Source: an uncultured Alphaproteobacteria bacterium
GTDB lineage: Bacteria > Pseudomonadota > Alphaproteobacteria > Micropepsales > Micropepsaceae
Reading direction: 5' to 3'
Assembly: GCA_903922545.1 (NCBI GenBank)
Contig: CAIXUE010000318.1
Location: forward strand, 1 to 5,299
Length of the DNA stretch: 5,299 nucleotides
Shown: one piece after another, positions 1 through 5,299 of the stretch
Layout of the letters: every line of letters begins with the position of its first letter
Numbering within the stretch: position 1 is the first letter of the stretch
Translations under genes and position numbers: made by a program
Notes under the pieces: model-generated
Told to the model about the DNA's origin: nothing
Database searches by the model: none
Seen by the model: only the letters and a program-made list of their open reading frames with translations

Positions 1-1878
1 CTTCTGTTTGCGGCGCTTGAGATAGGGATGCACCATGCCGCCCTGGATCGGACCGGGCCGCACGATCGCCACTTCAATCACCAGATCGTAAAATTCGCGG
101 GGGCGCAGGCGCGGCAGCATGTTCATCTGGGCGCGGCTTTCCACCTGAAAAACGCCCACCGCATCGGCCTCGCACAGCATGTCATAGACCGCAGGATCTT
201 CCTGGGGCACGCCGGCCAATTCCAGTTTCGCCTTGCCGGAATAGGAATCGATCAGCTGAAAAGCTTTGCGGATGCAGGTGAGCATGCCCAGCGCCAGCAC
301 ATCGACTTTCATGATGCGCAGGGTGTCGAGATCGTCCTTGTCCCATTCGATGAAATAGCGGTTCTCCATCGCGGCAGGACCGATGGGCACGATGGTGTCC
401 AGGTAATCTTCGGTCAGGACAAAGCCGCCGACATGCTGGGAAAGATGACGGGGGAAACCGGCAAGTTTTTTCGCGAACTTATTGGCGCGGTCAATCACGG
501 CATTGGCTGGGTCACTGCCGCCCTGGCGCAGCTGCTTTTCGCTGAGGCCATCGCCATGATGACCCCATACCGTGTCGGCCAGCCTGCCGGTGACATCTTC
601 AGTCAGGCCGAACACCTTGCCCACTTCGCGGATGGCGCTGCGCGAGCGGTAGGAAATCACCGTGGCGGTGAGGGCGGCGCGGCGATGGCCATAGCGGCGA
701 TAGATATATTGAATGACTTCCTCGCGCCGCTCATGTTCGAAATCCACATCGATATCGGGCGGTTCGCGGCGATTGGCGTTGAGGAAACGTTCGAACAGGA
801 CCTCAAAATTGTTGGGATCGATGGCGGTGACGCCCAGCGCATAACAGACGGCGGAATTGGCCGCTGAACCGCGCCCCTGGCAAAGAATATTTTGGTCCGG
901 ATCGCGGGCATAGGCGACGATGTCATGCACGGTGAGGAAATAATGCGCCAGGCCGCCCTCGGCGATAAACGTCAGTTCCTTTTCAACCAGATCACGCACT
1001 TTTTTTGGAAGGCTGCCGGGATATTTCTCCCGCAATCCTGTTTCGGTCAGGTCGCGCAAATGCTGGTCGGCGGTTTTGCCCAGCGGCACCGGTTCGTGCG
1101 GATAATTATATTTGAGATCTTCCAGTGTGAAAGCGACGCACGCCGCAAAGCGTGAGGTTTCTTCCACCGCTTCGGGGCAGGCGCGGAACAGGCGCGCCAT
1201 TTCGCCAGCAGGTTTGAGGTGCCGTTCGGCATTGACCTGAAGCCGTTTGCCGGCCTGATCCAGGGTCACATGCTCGCGGATGCAGGTGACGATGTCCTGC
1301 AATTTTCGCTGACCGGGCTTGTGATAAAGCGCATCATTCGTAGCGATCAGCGGTGTGCGGGTTTCGCGGCCCAGGCGCATCAGGCTTTTGAGGCGGCGGC
1401 GGTCTTCGCCGGTGTAGAGCATGGAGGCCGCCAGCCAGGTGTCTGTTGCCAGTTTTTCCAGCAGCGGTTTGAGGACGTCCGGTTCGCGCGGCGGCATGAC
1501 GATCAGCAAAAGGCCTTCGCGCAGGGCTTCAAGATCGGCGAGGTCCAGAAAACAATCGCCTTTGGGCGCGCGCAGCTTTCCCTGGCTCAGCAGGCGGCAA
1601 AGCCGGCCATAGGCGGCGCGGGTTTGGGGATAGGCGATAATGTCGGGCGTGCCGTCGCGAAAAACCAGCCGTGCCCCGATTAACAGGCGGGGGCGGGTTT
1701 CCGGTTCAAGCTTTTCCCATTCGGCAAAGGCGCACACCACGCCGGCCAGGCTGTTGCGGTCGGCGATGCCGATGGCGGCATAACCAAGGGTGACGGCCTG
1801 TTCGACAAATTTTCCGGGAGGAGAAGCGCCACGCAGAAAGGAATAATTGGTGGTGACGGCCAACTCGGCATAACTCAC
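1..1878 (-). CDS. dnaE2: Error-prone DNA polymerase DnaE2 (ImuC), C-terminus beyond window
   Basis: C-family DNA polymerase of the SOS mutasome; in this family it performs damage-induced mutagenic translesion synthesis with ImuA and ImuB. The frame is open for 626 codons from GTG 1878 to the window edge, with no frameshift. Seen in order: a PHP-like N-terminus (residues about 4-50, NYSFLRGAS at 11-19, IADRNSLAG at 38-46); the polymerase motif QGRGSAANS (334-342); PDIDVDF (374-380), holding the paired catalytic aspartates; the DnaE2-typical FPRHLSQHVGGF (475-486); KVDVLALG (524-531), whose Asp526 fits the third catalytic position; GVFQVESRAQM (575-585); and RPGPIQG (607-613). The family is usually about 1,050-1,150 residues, so roughly 450 C-terminal residues (OB fold and tail) are missing. 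The HxH metal motif expected early in an active PHP domain reads A-V-T, so that domain is probably non-catalytic. The start is uncertain: GTG 1887 is in frame three codons upstream, and only a G-rich stretch, no clear AGGAG, precedes either. It is third in the operon after imuB. Confidence 0.95.
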   Translation of the reverse strand, partial: MSYAELAVTTNYSFLRGASPPGKFVEQAVTLGYAAIGIADRNSLAGVVCAFAEWEKLEPETRPRLLIGARLVFRDGTPDIIAYPQTRAAYGRLCRLLSQGKLRAPKGDCFLDLADLEALREGLLLIVMPPREPDVLKPLLEKLATDTWLAASMLYTGEDRRRLKSLMRLGRETRTPLIATNDALYHKPGQRKLQDIVTCIREHVTLDQAGKRLQVNAERHLKPAGEMARLFRACPEAVEETSRFAACVAFTLEDLKYNYPHEPVPLGKTADQHLRDLTETGLREKYPGSLPKKVRDLVEKELTFIAEGGLAHYFLTVHDIVAYARDPDQNILCQGRGSAANSAVCYALGVTAIDPNNFEVLFERFLNANRREPPDIDVDFEHERREEVIQYIYRRYGHRRAALTATVISYRSRSAIREVGKVFGLTEDVTGRLADTVWGHHGDGLSEKQLRQGGSDPANAVIDRANKFAKKLAGFPRHLSQHVGGFVLTEDYLDTIVPIGPAAMENRYFIEWDKDDLDTLRIMKVDVLALGMLTCIRKAFQLIDSYSGKAKLELAGVPQEDPAVYDMLCEADAVGVFQVESRAQMNMLPRLRPREFYDLVIEVAIVRPGPIQGGMVHPYLKRRKQK

Positions 1879-1964
1879 GCCCCCCACCCGAGGCCCATTC
1901 CGCCGATCCGATTTGACGTAGTGATTTCGAAAAGCCAATGGCGGAATGGTCCGAGGGTAATCAT
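1875..1964 (-). CDS. Possible 29-codon coupling mini-cistron between imuB and dnaE2
   Basis: An open frame begins at ATG 1964, whose last bases are shared with the imuB TGA stop (ATGA, 1964-1961). It ends with TGA at 1877-1875, shared with the dnaE2 GTG start (GTGA, 1878-1875). It would encode 29 residues beginning MITLGPFRHW and ending GLGWGA. I recognise no family. Both junctions have the geometry of stop-start translational coupling, so the frame could carry ribosomes from imuB to dnaE2 across the linker and through its inverted repeat. A weak GGAA lies about ten bases upstream inside imuB. Chance is a real alternative: any GTGA start terminates one upstream frame, and 29 open codons are not rare in GC-rich DNA. 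It might also be a decayed upstream extension of dnaE2. Confidence 0.3.
   Translation of the reverse strand: MITLGPFRHWLFEITTSNRIGGMGLGWGA
1895..1949. repeat. Perfect 10-bp inverted repeat in the imuB-dnaE2 linker
   Basis: The plus strand reads CCATTCCGCC at 1895-1904 and its exact reverse complement GGCGGAATGG at 1940-1949, separated by 35 bases. The flanks also match partly (CCCGAGG against CCGAGGG further out). On the operon transcript the arms could pair into a GC-rich stem 12 bases after the imuB stop and 17 bases before the dnaE2 GTG. No U-run follows, so it is not an intrinsic terminator. It could tune dnaE2 translation, protect or mark an mRNA end, or be a copy of a dispersed palindromic element. 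The sequence alone does not decide. Confidence 0.7.
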
Positions 1965-3502
1965 GCGAAGATTCCGTGCAGGTACCAGCGCGGCGCCAGA
2001 CCGCTTTGGTCATACAAGCCGTCGCGATAAAGCCAGAAGCGCTGGCCTTCTTTTGTTTCCACCCGGAAATAATCGCGCGTGGGTTTCGGCTTCTGATGTT
2101 GCCACCATTCCATGGCGATGCGTTCGGGCCCTTCGGCGCGCGTCACATCAAACTCAGCCCGCCGCCAGCGGAACAAAGAGGGCGGACCATCCGGCGCGGT
2201 GGCGAAAGGAACCGCTATTTCTTCGGGTTTTTCGAACAGGCGCAAAGGGCGCAGCGGTGGATCGTTTTTCAGCCGGCGCTGGGGCCAGGACGTGCCGGCA
2301 AAGTCGCGATCCTGGGCCGGGATAGCGGCGCTTTGGGCTTCGGGAATATGGGTGTCCTGCGCCACAAAGCGCAGCACCCGGGCTTGCCCATGCCGCACCG
2401 ACAGCCGGTCGGTAAGATATTGGATTTCACGCCGCGCGTTTTCGTTGCTGTCCAGGCTGAGGCTGGCCGGTTCGCTGCGTTCCGCCAGCATGGCTTCCAG
2501 CCGGATCAGGTCAAAGCCGAAACCGGGATCGAGCGGATCGTGCAGGGTGCCCAGTTTTTCCTGCAGCAGACGCAGCACCCGCTCAGCATCGCGCGAGGCG
2601 CCGCCTAATCGAATTAAAATACGCCGCACCTGGCCGTCGGCGCGAAAGAAAGAAGCTTCGAGCTGGCGCAGGCCCAGGCCCCGTTTCTCCAGCACTTCAC
2701 CCAGTGCGCGCGCCAGGTTGAGCAAAGACTGGGCGATGGCGTCTTGGGTGACGATGGGTTCGGCAAAAGCCTGTTCGGCCGTCAGGTCGGGCAATGGCCG
2801 GCGCGGATTGAGCGGCTCATCCTCATGGCCCAGAAACATGTCCAGCTGGCGGACAAAGGCTTTGCCGAAACGGGCGGCCAGTTCATCGCGCTGACGGTAT
2901 CGCACCTGCGCGATAATCTTGAGTCCGGCGCGGGACAGTGCGGCGATGACTTTTGTGTCGGTTGGCAGCGCTGTGACCGGCAAGCGTTCCAGGCTTTCCG
3001 CGTCCGCGCCCGGCGTGGCGATATGACCGGGTGCGAATTTCGCCAGCGCCCGCGCCGCCGATGCGGTGCCGGCGATGGCGGCCTGCACGGCAAAGCCCTG
3101 GGCGGTGATTTTGCGTGACGCATGTTCCAGCATCGCCGCTTCGCCGCCGAACAGATGCGCCACGCCTGTGATGTCCAGGATCACGCCATCGGGCGCGTCG
3201 ATGATGACAAAAGGAGAAAAGCGCTCGCACGAGTCGGCGATGCCATCCAGCAGCGCCAAATCTTTTTTCTCATCCGCCGGCATGATGGTGAGATTGCCCA
3301 GCATGGCCTGGGCGTTGGCGAGTGGTTGGCCTTTGTAGAGCCCCTGTTTCTGGGCGCGCGCATCCAGCGCATGGATGGTAAGCGCGTTGTTGGCCCGGCC
3401 GCTGATCACCAGCGGCGCCTGGCTTTTAGAAAGCGAAGCGTCTTTCCTTTTGAGCCGGTCGGTCGAAAGCCGTGGCAGCCATAGCGCCAGGATGCGGCGC
3501 AT
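1961..3502 (-). CDS. imuB: ImuB, Y-family polymerase-like mutasome subunit
   Basis: A 513-residue Y-family-like protein. In characterised mutasomes ImuB is inactive as a polymerase and instead links ImuA and DnaE2 to the beta clamp. The N-terminus RRILALWLPRLSTDRL is typical of ImuB and has a leucine where active enzymes carry the first metal-binding aspartate. The second metal motif, normally Asp-Glu, appears as D105-G106 within PDGVILDITG (104-113). Fingers/thumb-like regions follow to about 240, then the little-finger-like region (about 240-345). PLRLF (419-423) may stand in for a clamp-binding motif but lacks the usual glutamine. The C-terminus has the ImuB signature GPERIAMEWW (458-467), RDYFRV (476-481), FWLYRDGLYD (489-498) and WYLHGIFA. 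I chose ATG 3502 because family members begin at MRR. An in-frame ATG at 3535 adds 11 residues and has a slightly better GGGA upstream. The gene overlaps imuA by 77 bases. Its TGA stop overlaps an ATG (ATGA) opening a possible mini-cistron. Confidence 0.95.
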   Translation of the reverse strand: MRRILALWLPRLSTDRLKRKDASLSKSQAPLVISGRANNALTIHALDARAQKQGLYKGQPLANAQAMLGNLTIMPADEKKDLALLDGIADSCERFSPFVIIDAPDGVILDITGVAHLFGGEAAMLEHASRKITAQGFAVQAAIAGTASAARALAKFAPGHIATPGADAESLERLPVTALPTDTKVIAALSRAGLKIIAQVRYRQRDELAARFGKAFVRQLDMFLGHEDEPLNPRRPLPDLTAEQAFAEPIVTQDAIAQSLLNLARALGEVLEKRGLGLRQLEASFFRADGQVRRILIRLGGASRDAERVLRLLQEKLGTLHDPLDPGFGFDLIRLEAMLAERSEPASLSLDSNENARREIQYLTDRLSVRHGQARVLRFVAQDTHIPEAQSAAIPAQDRDFAGTSWPQRRLKNDPPLRPLRLFEKPEEIAVPFATAPDGPPSLFRWRRAEFDVTRAEGPERIAMEWWQHQKPKPTRDYFRVETKEGQRFWLYRDGLYDQSGLAPRWYLHGIFA

Positions 3503-4187
3503 ATTGGATGCGCGCGGGTTCGTGGAAAAATCCATTGTCGGGATCCCATGTCAGGCGCCAGGAGCCGGTGGGGCCAAGCCGGTTGCGGGCCAGTTCGGCC
3601 TTGAAGCTGGGCATGCCCCAATCATCGCCATCAGATGGCGCTGAAGAAATATGCCAGCGGGTGAGCGCCGCGCTGGGGAGTGCCTCGGCACCCTCACGCA
3701 GCAGGATGGGCGTGACGCCGCTTTCACTGGCGATAAAATTCAGCCGCCGCCCCGCAACCATGTCGAGCGCCTTGGGCTGGCCGGAAATTTCCAAAACAAG
3801 CGCGCCCACATGCGGGCAGGCCAGAATGTCGCTGGCGGCGCTGAGCGCTTCGGCGGCATTGGCCGTCTTTATAAGAAAGAGATTTTCGGGATGGCCGCCC
3901 AGTTCGGCCAGGCCCTGGGGCTCGAGCGCGCCATATTCCAGAGACTCGTAATCCGGCCGTATCCAGAAGAGCGGTTTTGGACCGGCCGCCTTGATGGCCA
4001 GGCAAGCGGCAAAACCCGCCGCCCCCCAATCTTCGGCATAAACCTCATGCAGGGCGCCGGTATGCAGGCCACCGCCCAGCGCCCGGTCCGCCGCCGCCAC
4101 GCCCAGGCAAAGGGCCGGCCGCTCCGAGGGAAGGCCGTAGCGCGCCAGAAAATGGCGGATATCTGCTATTTTTTCTTGTCTGTTCAT
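3426..4187 (-). CDS. imuA: ImuA, RecA-fold mutasome accessory protein
   Basis: A 253-residue protein of the ImuA family (distant RecA/SulA-like fold), encoded first in the SOS-induced imuA-imuB-dnaE2 operon. Family members interact with ImuB and DnaE2 and in some species with RecA. Recognition rests on LGVAAADRALGGGLHTGALHEVY (within 28-50), a hydrophobic beta strand ALVLEISG (129-136) in the Walker B position, GRRLNFIASESGVTPILLR (146-164), and the C-terminal RNRLGPTGSWRLTWDPDNGF (201-220). Where RecA has its GKT P-loop this protein reads EDWGAAGFAA (52-61), so a canonical ATP-binding loop is absent, as is common in the family. I chose ATG 4187 over the longer 4241 option because the apparent promoter and LexA box (4182-4226) lie inside the longer form. 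No Shine-Dalgarno precedes 4187, which suggests a leaderless message. The 3' end overlaps imuB by 77 bases in another frame. Confidence 0.93.
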   Translation of the reverse strand: MNRQEKIADIRHFLARYGLPSERPALCLGVAAADRALGGGLHTGALHEVYAEDWGAAGFAACLAIKAAGPKPLFWIRPDYESLEYGALEPQGLAELGGHPENLFLIKTANAAEALSAASDILACPHVGALVLEISGQPKALDMVAGRRLNFIASESGVTPILLREGAEALPSAALTRWHISSAPSDGDDWGMPSFKAELARNRLGPTGSWRLTWDPDNGFFHEPARIQYAPHPGAMAATAFDRPAQKERRFAF

Positions 4188-4196
4188 GTTATGTTC
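4182..4196 (-). promoter_or_regulatory. LexA (SOS) box, alphaproteobacterial type
   Basis: The minus strand reads GAACATAACATGAAC, an exact GAAC-N7-GAAC direct repeat, which is the established LexA-binding form in Alphaproteobacteria. It sits at the head of the imuA-imuB-dnaE2 operon, a known LexA regulon member, so LexA repression relieved by RecA after DNA damage is the expected control. The downstream half-site overlaps the imuA ATG (4187-4185), placing the repressor over the probable transcription start. Confidence 0.85.
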
Positions 4197-4197
4197 T

Positions 4198-4226
4198 AAT
4201 CTGGCCTGGCTGTCCCCAGGAGTCAA
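4198..4226 (-). promoter_or_regulatory. Probable sigma-70-type promoter of imuA operon
   Basis: The minus strand carries TTGACT (4226-4221), a five-of-six match to the -35 consensus and a full match to the TTGAC favoured in Alphaproteobacteria. After a 17-base spacer comes CAGATT (4203-4198), a weak -10 matching three of six. The predicted transcription start falls at about 4187-4191, directly at the imuA ATG and inside the LexA box, which fits repression by LexA. The spacer contains a small dyad, CCTGG/CCAGG (plus-strand 4205-4209 and 4216-4220). Confidence 0.5.
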
Positions 4227-4248
4227 GCGGGCTTCGCGCATCTGTCAT

Positions 4249-4261
4249 GTTGCACCGCAAC
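4249..4261. repeat. Short operator-like dyad GTTGC-ACC-GCAAC
   Basis: A perfect 5-base inverted repeat with a 3-base centre lies between the divergent imuA and gltB genes, 114 bases upstream of the gltB ATG. It also contains TGCACC, which equals one half of an NtrC site, but no matching GGTGCA half follows. It could be a binding site for a dimeric regulator of gltB or could be chance. No known regulator is assigned. Confidence 0.3.
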
Positions 4262-4270
4262 TCCCGAAAT

Positions 4271-4292
4271 GTTGGAATATCCAGCATTCTGG
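4271..4292 (+). other. Overlapping mutually exclusive small hairpins upstream of gltB
   Basis: GTTGGA (4271-4276) can pair with TCCAGC (4280-4285) across ATA, with one G-T wobble. CCAG (4281-4284) can instead pair with CTGG (4289-4292) across CATT. The two stems share bases, so only one can form at a time. They are short and would matter only if transcription starts upstream of 4271. Confidence 0.2.
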
Positions 4293-4294
4293 GG

Positions 4295-4378
4295 ATGAAA
4301 GGGCGACCGGTTGCTCCTTTGGCAAAAAGGGGGCGAGCAGAAAATCTGCGCCGAAAGCCTTTCATGGGGTTGTTATGA
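4295..4378 (+). CDS. Possible 27-codon upstream frame ending on the gltB start
   Basis: ATG 4295 opens 27 codons ending at TGA 4376-4378, which overlaps the gltB ATG (ATGA). The peptide would start MKGRPVAPLAKRG, be strongly basic, and contain no run of Glu or Gln codons that would suggest classical attenuation. ATGAAAGG at its start (4295-4302) is the exact reverse complement of CCTTTCAT near its end (4358-4365). Between them are stems CCTTT/AAAGG (4316-4330) and GCAGA/TCTGC (4337-4349). There is only a GGGG directly before the ATG, not a good ribosome site. It is probably chance unless conserved or translated. Confidence 0.2.
   Translation: MKGRPVAPLAKRGRAENLRRKPFMGLL
4319..4345 (+). promoter_or_regulatory. 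Weak candidate gltB promoter
   Basis: TTGGCA (4319-4324) matches five of six -35 bases, and GAAAAT (4340-4345) matches four of six -10 bases, but the 15-base spacer is short. Transcription would start near 4352, giving a leader of about 23 bases. An alternative is TTGCAC (4250-4255) with GAATAT (4275-4280) at a 19-base spacing, which is no better. I see no strong gltB promoter, so an activator-dependent one is possible. Confidence 0.2.
4337..4349 (+). other. Hairpin GCAGA-AAA-TCTGC in gltB leader
   Basis: A perfect 5-base stem with a 3-base loop lies 25 bases before the gltB ATG. GGCG (4332-4335) and CGCC (4349-4352) permit an alternative extended stem with a two-base bulge. There is no U-run, so it is not a terminator. 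It could contribute to a structured leader, with no known riboswitch resemblance that I can see. Confidence 0.35.
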
Positions 4379-5299
4379 GCTTGCCGCCGAAACAGGGCCT
4401 TTACGATCCACGCAACGAGCATGACGCTTGCGGCGTCGGCTTTGTCGCAAACATTAAAGGACAGAAATCCCACGCCATTGTCGGTCAGGGATTGCAGCTT
4501 CTTATCAATCTGGATCATCGCGGCGCGGTGGGCGCCGATCCGCTGGTGGGCGATGGCGCCGGAATCCTGATTCAGATTCCCGACGCGCTTTTGCGCGAAT
4601 GGGCGAAAGAGACCGGCGTCACGTTGCCCGAGCCGGGCAAATATGCCGTGGCCATGTGTTTTCTGCCGCGCGAAGCCAAGGCGCGCGAAATCGTGGTCAA
4701 GCAGTTCGAGCATTACATCAAGATCGAAGGCCAGACGCTTTTGGGCTGGCGCGATGTGCCGACCGATCCCACCGGATTGGGCAAGACCGTCACCGAACAG
4801 ATGCCGCTGATCCGCCAGGCGATCGTGGCCGCGGGTCCGCACACCAAGGATCAGGATGCGTTTGAGCGCAAGCTGCTCACCATCCGCAAGCAGACGCAGA
4901 ACCCGCTGGAGGCGCTGGCGAAGAAGCACAAGCAGCCCGCCATCACCCAGCTTTACATGCCCAGCTTTTCAACCCGCACCGTGGTCTATAAGGGCCTGTT
5001 GCTGGCGCCCGATGTCGGCCGTTTTTATCGCGACCTGCAGAACCCGCTGACCACCACGGCCATCGCGCTGGTGCATCAGCGTTTCTCCACCAACACATTC
5101 CCAAGCTGGAAGCTGTCGCACCCTTACCGCTATATCGCCCATAACGGCGAAATCAATACAGTGCGCGGCAACGTCAACTGGATGAATGCGCGCCGCCGTT
5201 CGCTGGAATCCGAATTGCTGGGTCCGGATCTGGACAAGATGTGGCCGCTGATACCGCACGGCCAGTCCGACACCGCCTGTCTGGACAATGCGCTGGAAC
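4375..5299 (+). CDS. gltB: Glutamate synthase (NADPH-type) large subunit GltB, N-terminal part
   Basis: The large subunit transfers glutamine amide nitrogen to 2-oxoglutarate, making two glutamates in the cytoplasmic GS-GOGAT pathway, with electrons delivered by the small subunit GltD. The first 308 codons plus one base are present, about a fifth of the usual 1,500 residues, covering most of the class II glutamine amidotransferase domain. The sequence HDACGVGF (16-23) places the nucleophile at Cys19, after a short propeptide normally removed to expose it. Other family motifs are LDHRGAVGADP (46-56), HQRFSTNTFPSW (234-245), HNGEINTVRGN (256-266) and HGQSDTACLDNALE (295-308). ATG 4375 is the only reasonable start: the frame is open upstream but has no ATG or GTG nearby, and GGGG (4366-4369) gives a weak ribosome site. 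It is divergent from imuA with 187 bases between the start codons. The FMN and FeS regions lie beyond the window. Confidence 0.96.
   Translation, partial: MSLPPKQGLYDPRNEHDACGVGFVANIKGQKSHAIVGQGLQLLINLDHRGAVGADPLVGDGAGILIQIPDALLREWAKETGVTLPEPGKYAVAMCFLPREAKAREIVVKQFEHYIKIEGQTLLGWRDVPTDPTGLGKTVTEQMPLIRQAIVAAGPHTKDQDAFERKLLTIRKQTQNPLEALAKKHKQPAITQLYMPSFSTRTVVYKGLLLAPDVGRFYRDLQNPLTTTAIALVHQRFSTNTFPSWKLSHPYRYIAHNGEINTVRGNVNWMNARRRSLESELLGPDLDKMWPLIPHGQSDTACLDNALE

Noticed and set aside
28..867. 279-codon open frame on the plus strand
   Set aside because: It lies antisense to dnaE2 over its conserved polymerase motifs. The product is rich in His, Gln, Ala and Gly with no recognisable domain, typical of a GC-rich shadow frame.
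1680..1871. ATG at 1871 as the start of a minus-strand gene
   Set aside because: It is out of frame with dnaE2 and stops after 63 codons. The GTG at 1878 opens the frame with the conserved DnaE2 N-terminus.
1895..1949. Intrinsic terminator between imuB and dnaE2
   Set aside because: The stem has a 35-base loop and no U-run follows in the transcribed direction. Termination here would also separate dnaE2 from its operon.
2112..2894. 260-codon open frame on the plus strand
   Set aside because: It is antisense to imuB, with a Ser/Arg-rich low-complexity product, as expected from the opposite strand of a coding gene.
4169..4174. T6 run near imuA as a terminator for a gene from the right
   Set aside because: It lies inside imuA codons 5-7 and no GC-rich stem precedes it in either direction.
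4187..4241. Longer ImuA starting at ATG 4241
   Set aside because: The extra 18 residues would be encoded by the TTGACT -35 and spacer of the operon's own promoter, and the extension has no family resemblance.
4251..4256. NtrC-binding site upstream of gltB
   Set aside because: TGCACC matches one half-site, but the inverted partner GGTGCA is missing at the right spacing, and no sigma-54 promoter (GG-N10-GC type) is convincing nearby.
4189..4929. 246-codon open frame on the minus strand
   Set aside because: It is antisense to gltB and runs through the imuA promoter. The gltB frame carries every amidotransferase motif in this stretch, so this is a shadow.

Overview
This window comes from a GC-rich bacterium, most likely an alphaproteobacterium. 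Three things point there: an imuA-imuB-dnaE2 cassette, a LexA box of the alphaproteobacterial direct-repeat type (GAAC-N7-GAAC) at its head, and a bacterial-type glutamate synthase large-subunit gene beside it. The assignment is by recognition, not by database search.

Positions 1-4187 (minus strand) hold the SOS mutasome operon, read right to left. imuA (4187-3426) encodes a RecA-fold accessory protein. imuB (3502-1961) encodes a catalytically degenerate Y-family polymerase-like protein. dnaE2/imuC (1878-1, cut by the window edge) encodes an error-prone C-family DNA polymerase. The three act together: DnaE2 makes the mutagenic bypass, ImuB links it to the sliding clamp, and ImuA regulates or bridges. 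imuA and imuB overlap by 77 bases. imuB and dnaE2 are separated by 82 bases that hold a 10-base perfect inverted repeat and a possible 29-codon mini-cistron. That mini-cistron's start overlaps the imuB stop (ATGA) and its stop overlaps the dnaE2 start (GTGA).

Positions 4188-4374 are the divergent control region. A good minus-strand -35 (TTGACT) and a LexA box serve imuA. The LexA box overlaps the imuA start codon itself, so the imuA mRNA is probably leaderless or nearly so. The gltB side holds several short dyads and an open 27-codon upstream frame ending on the gltB start, but no strong promoter.

Positions 4375-5299 (plus strand) carry the first 308 codons of gltB, covering most of the glutamine amidotransferase domain with its nucleophile Cys19. 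The gene continues past the window. gltB is nitrogen metabolism and has no evident functional link to the mutasome.

The genes themselves are ordinary. I see no undescribed multi-gene system. The points worth a second look are in the junctions: the LexA box on the start codon, the imuB-dnaE2 linker, and the gltB leader.
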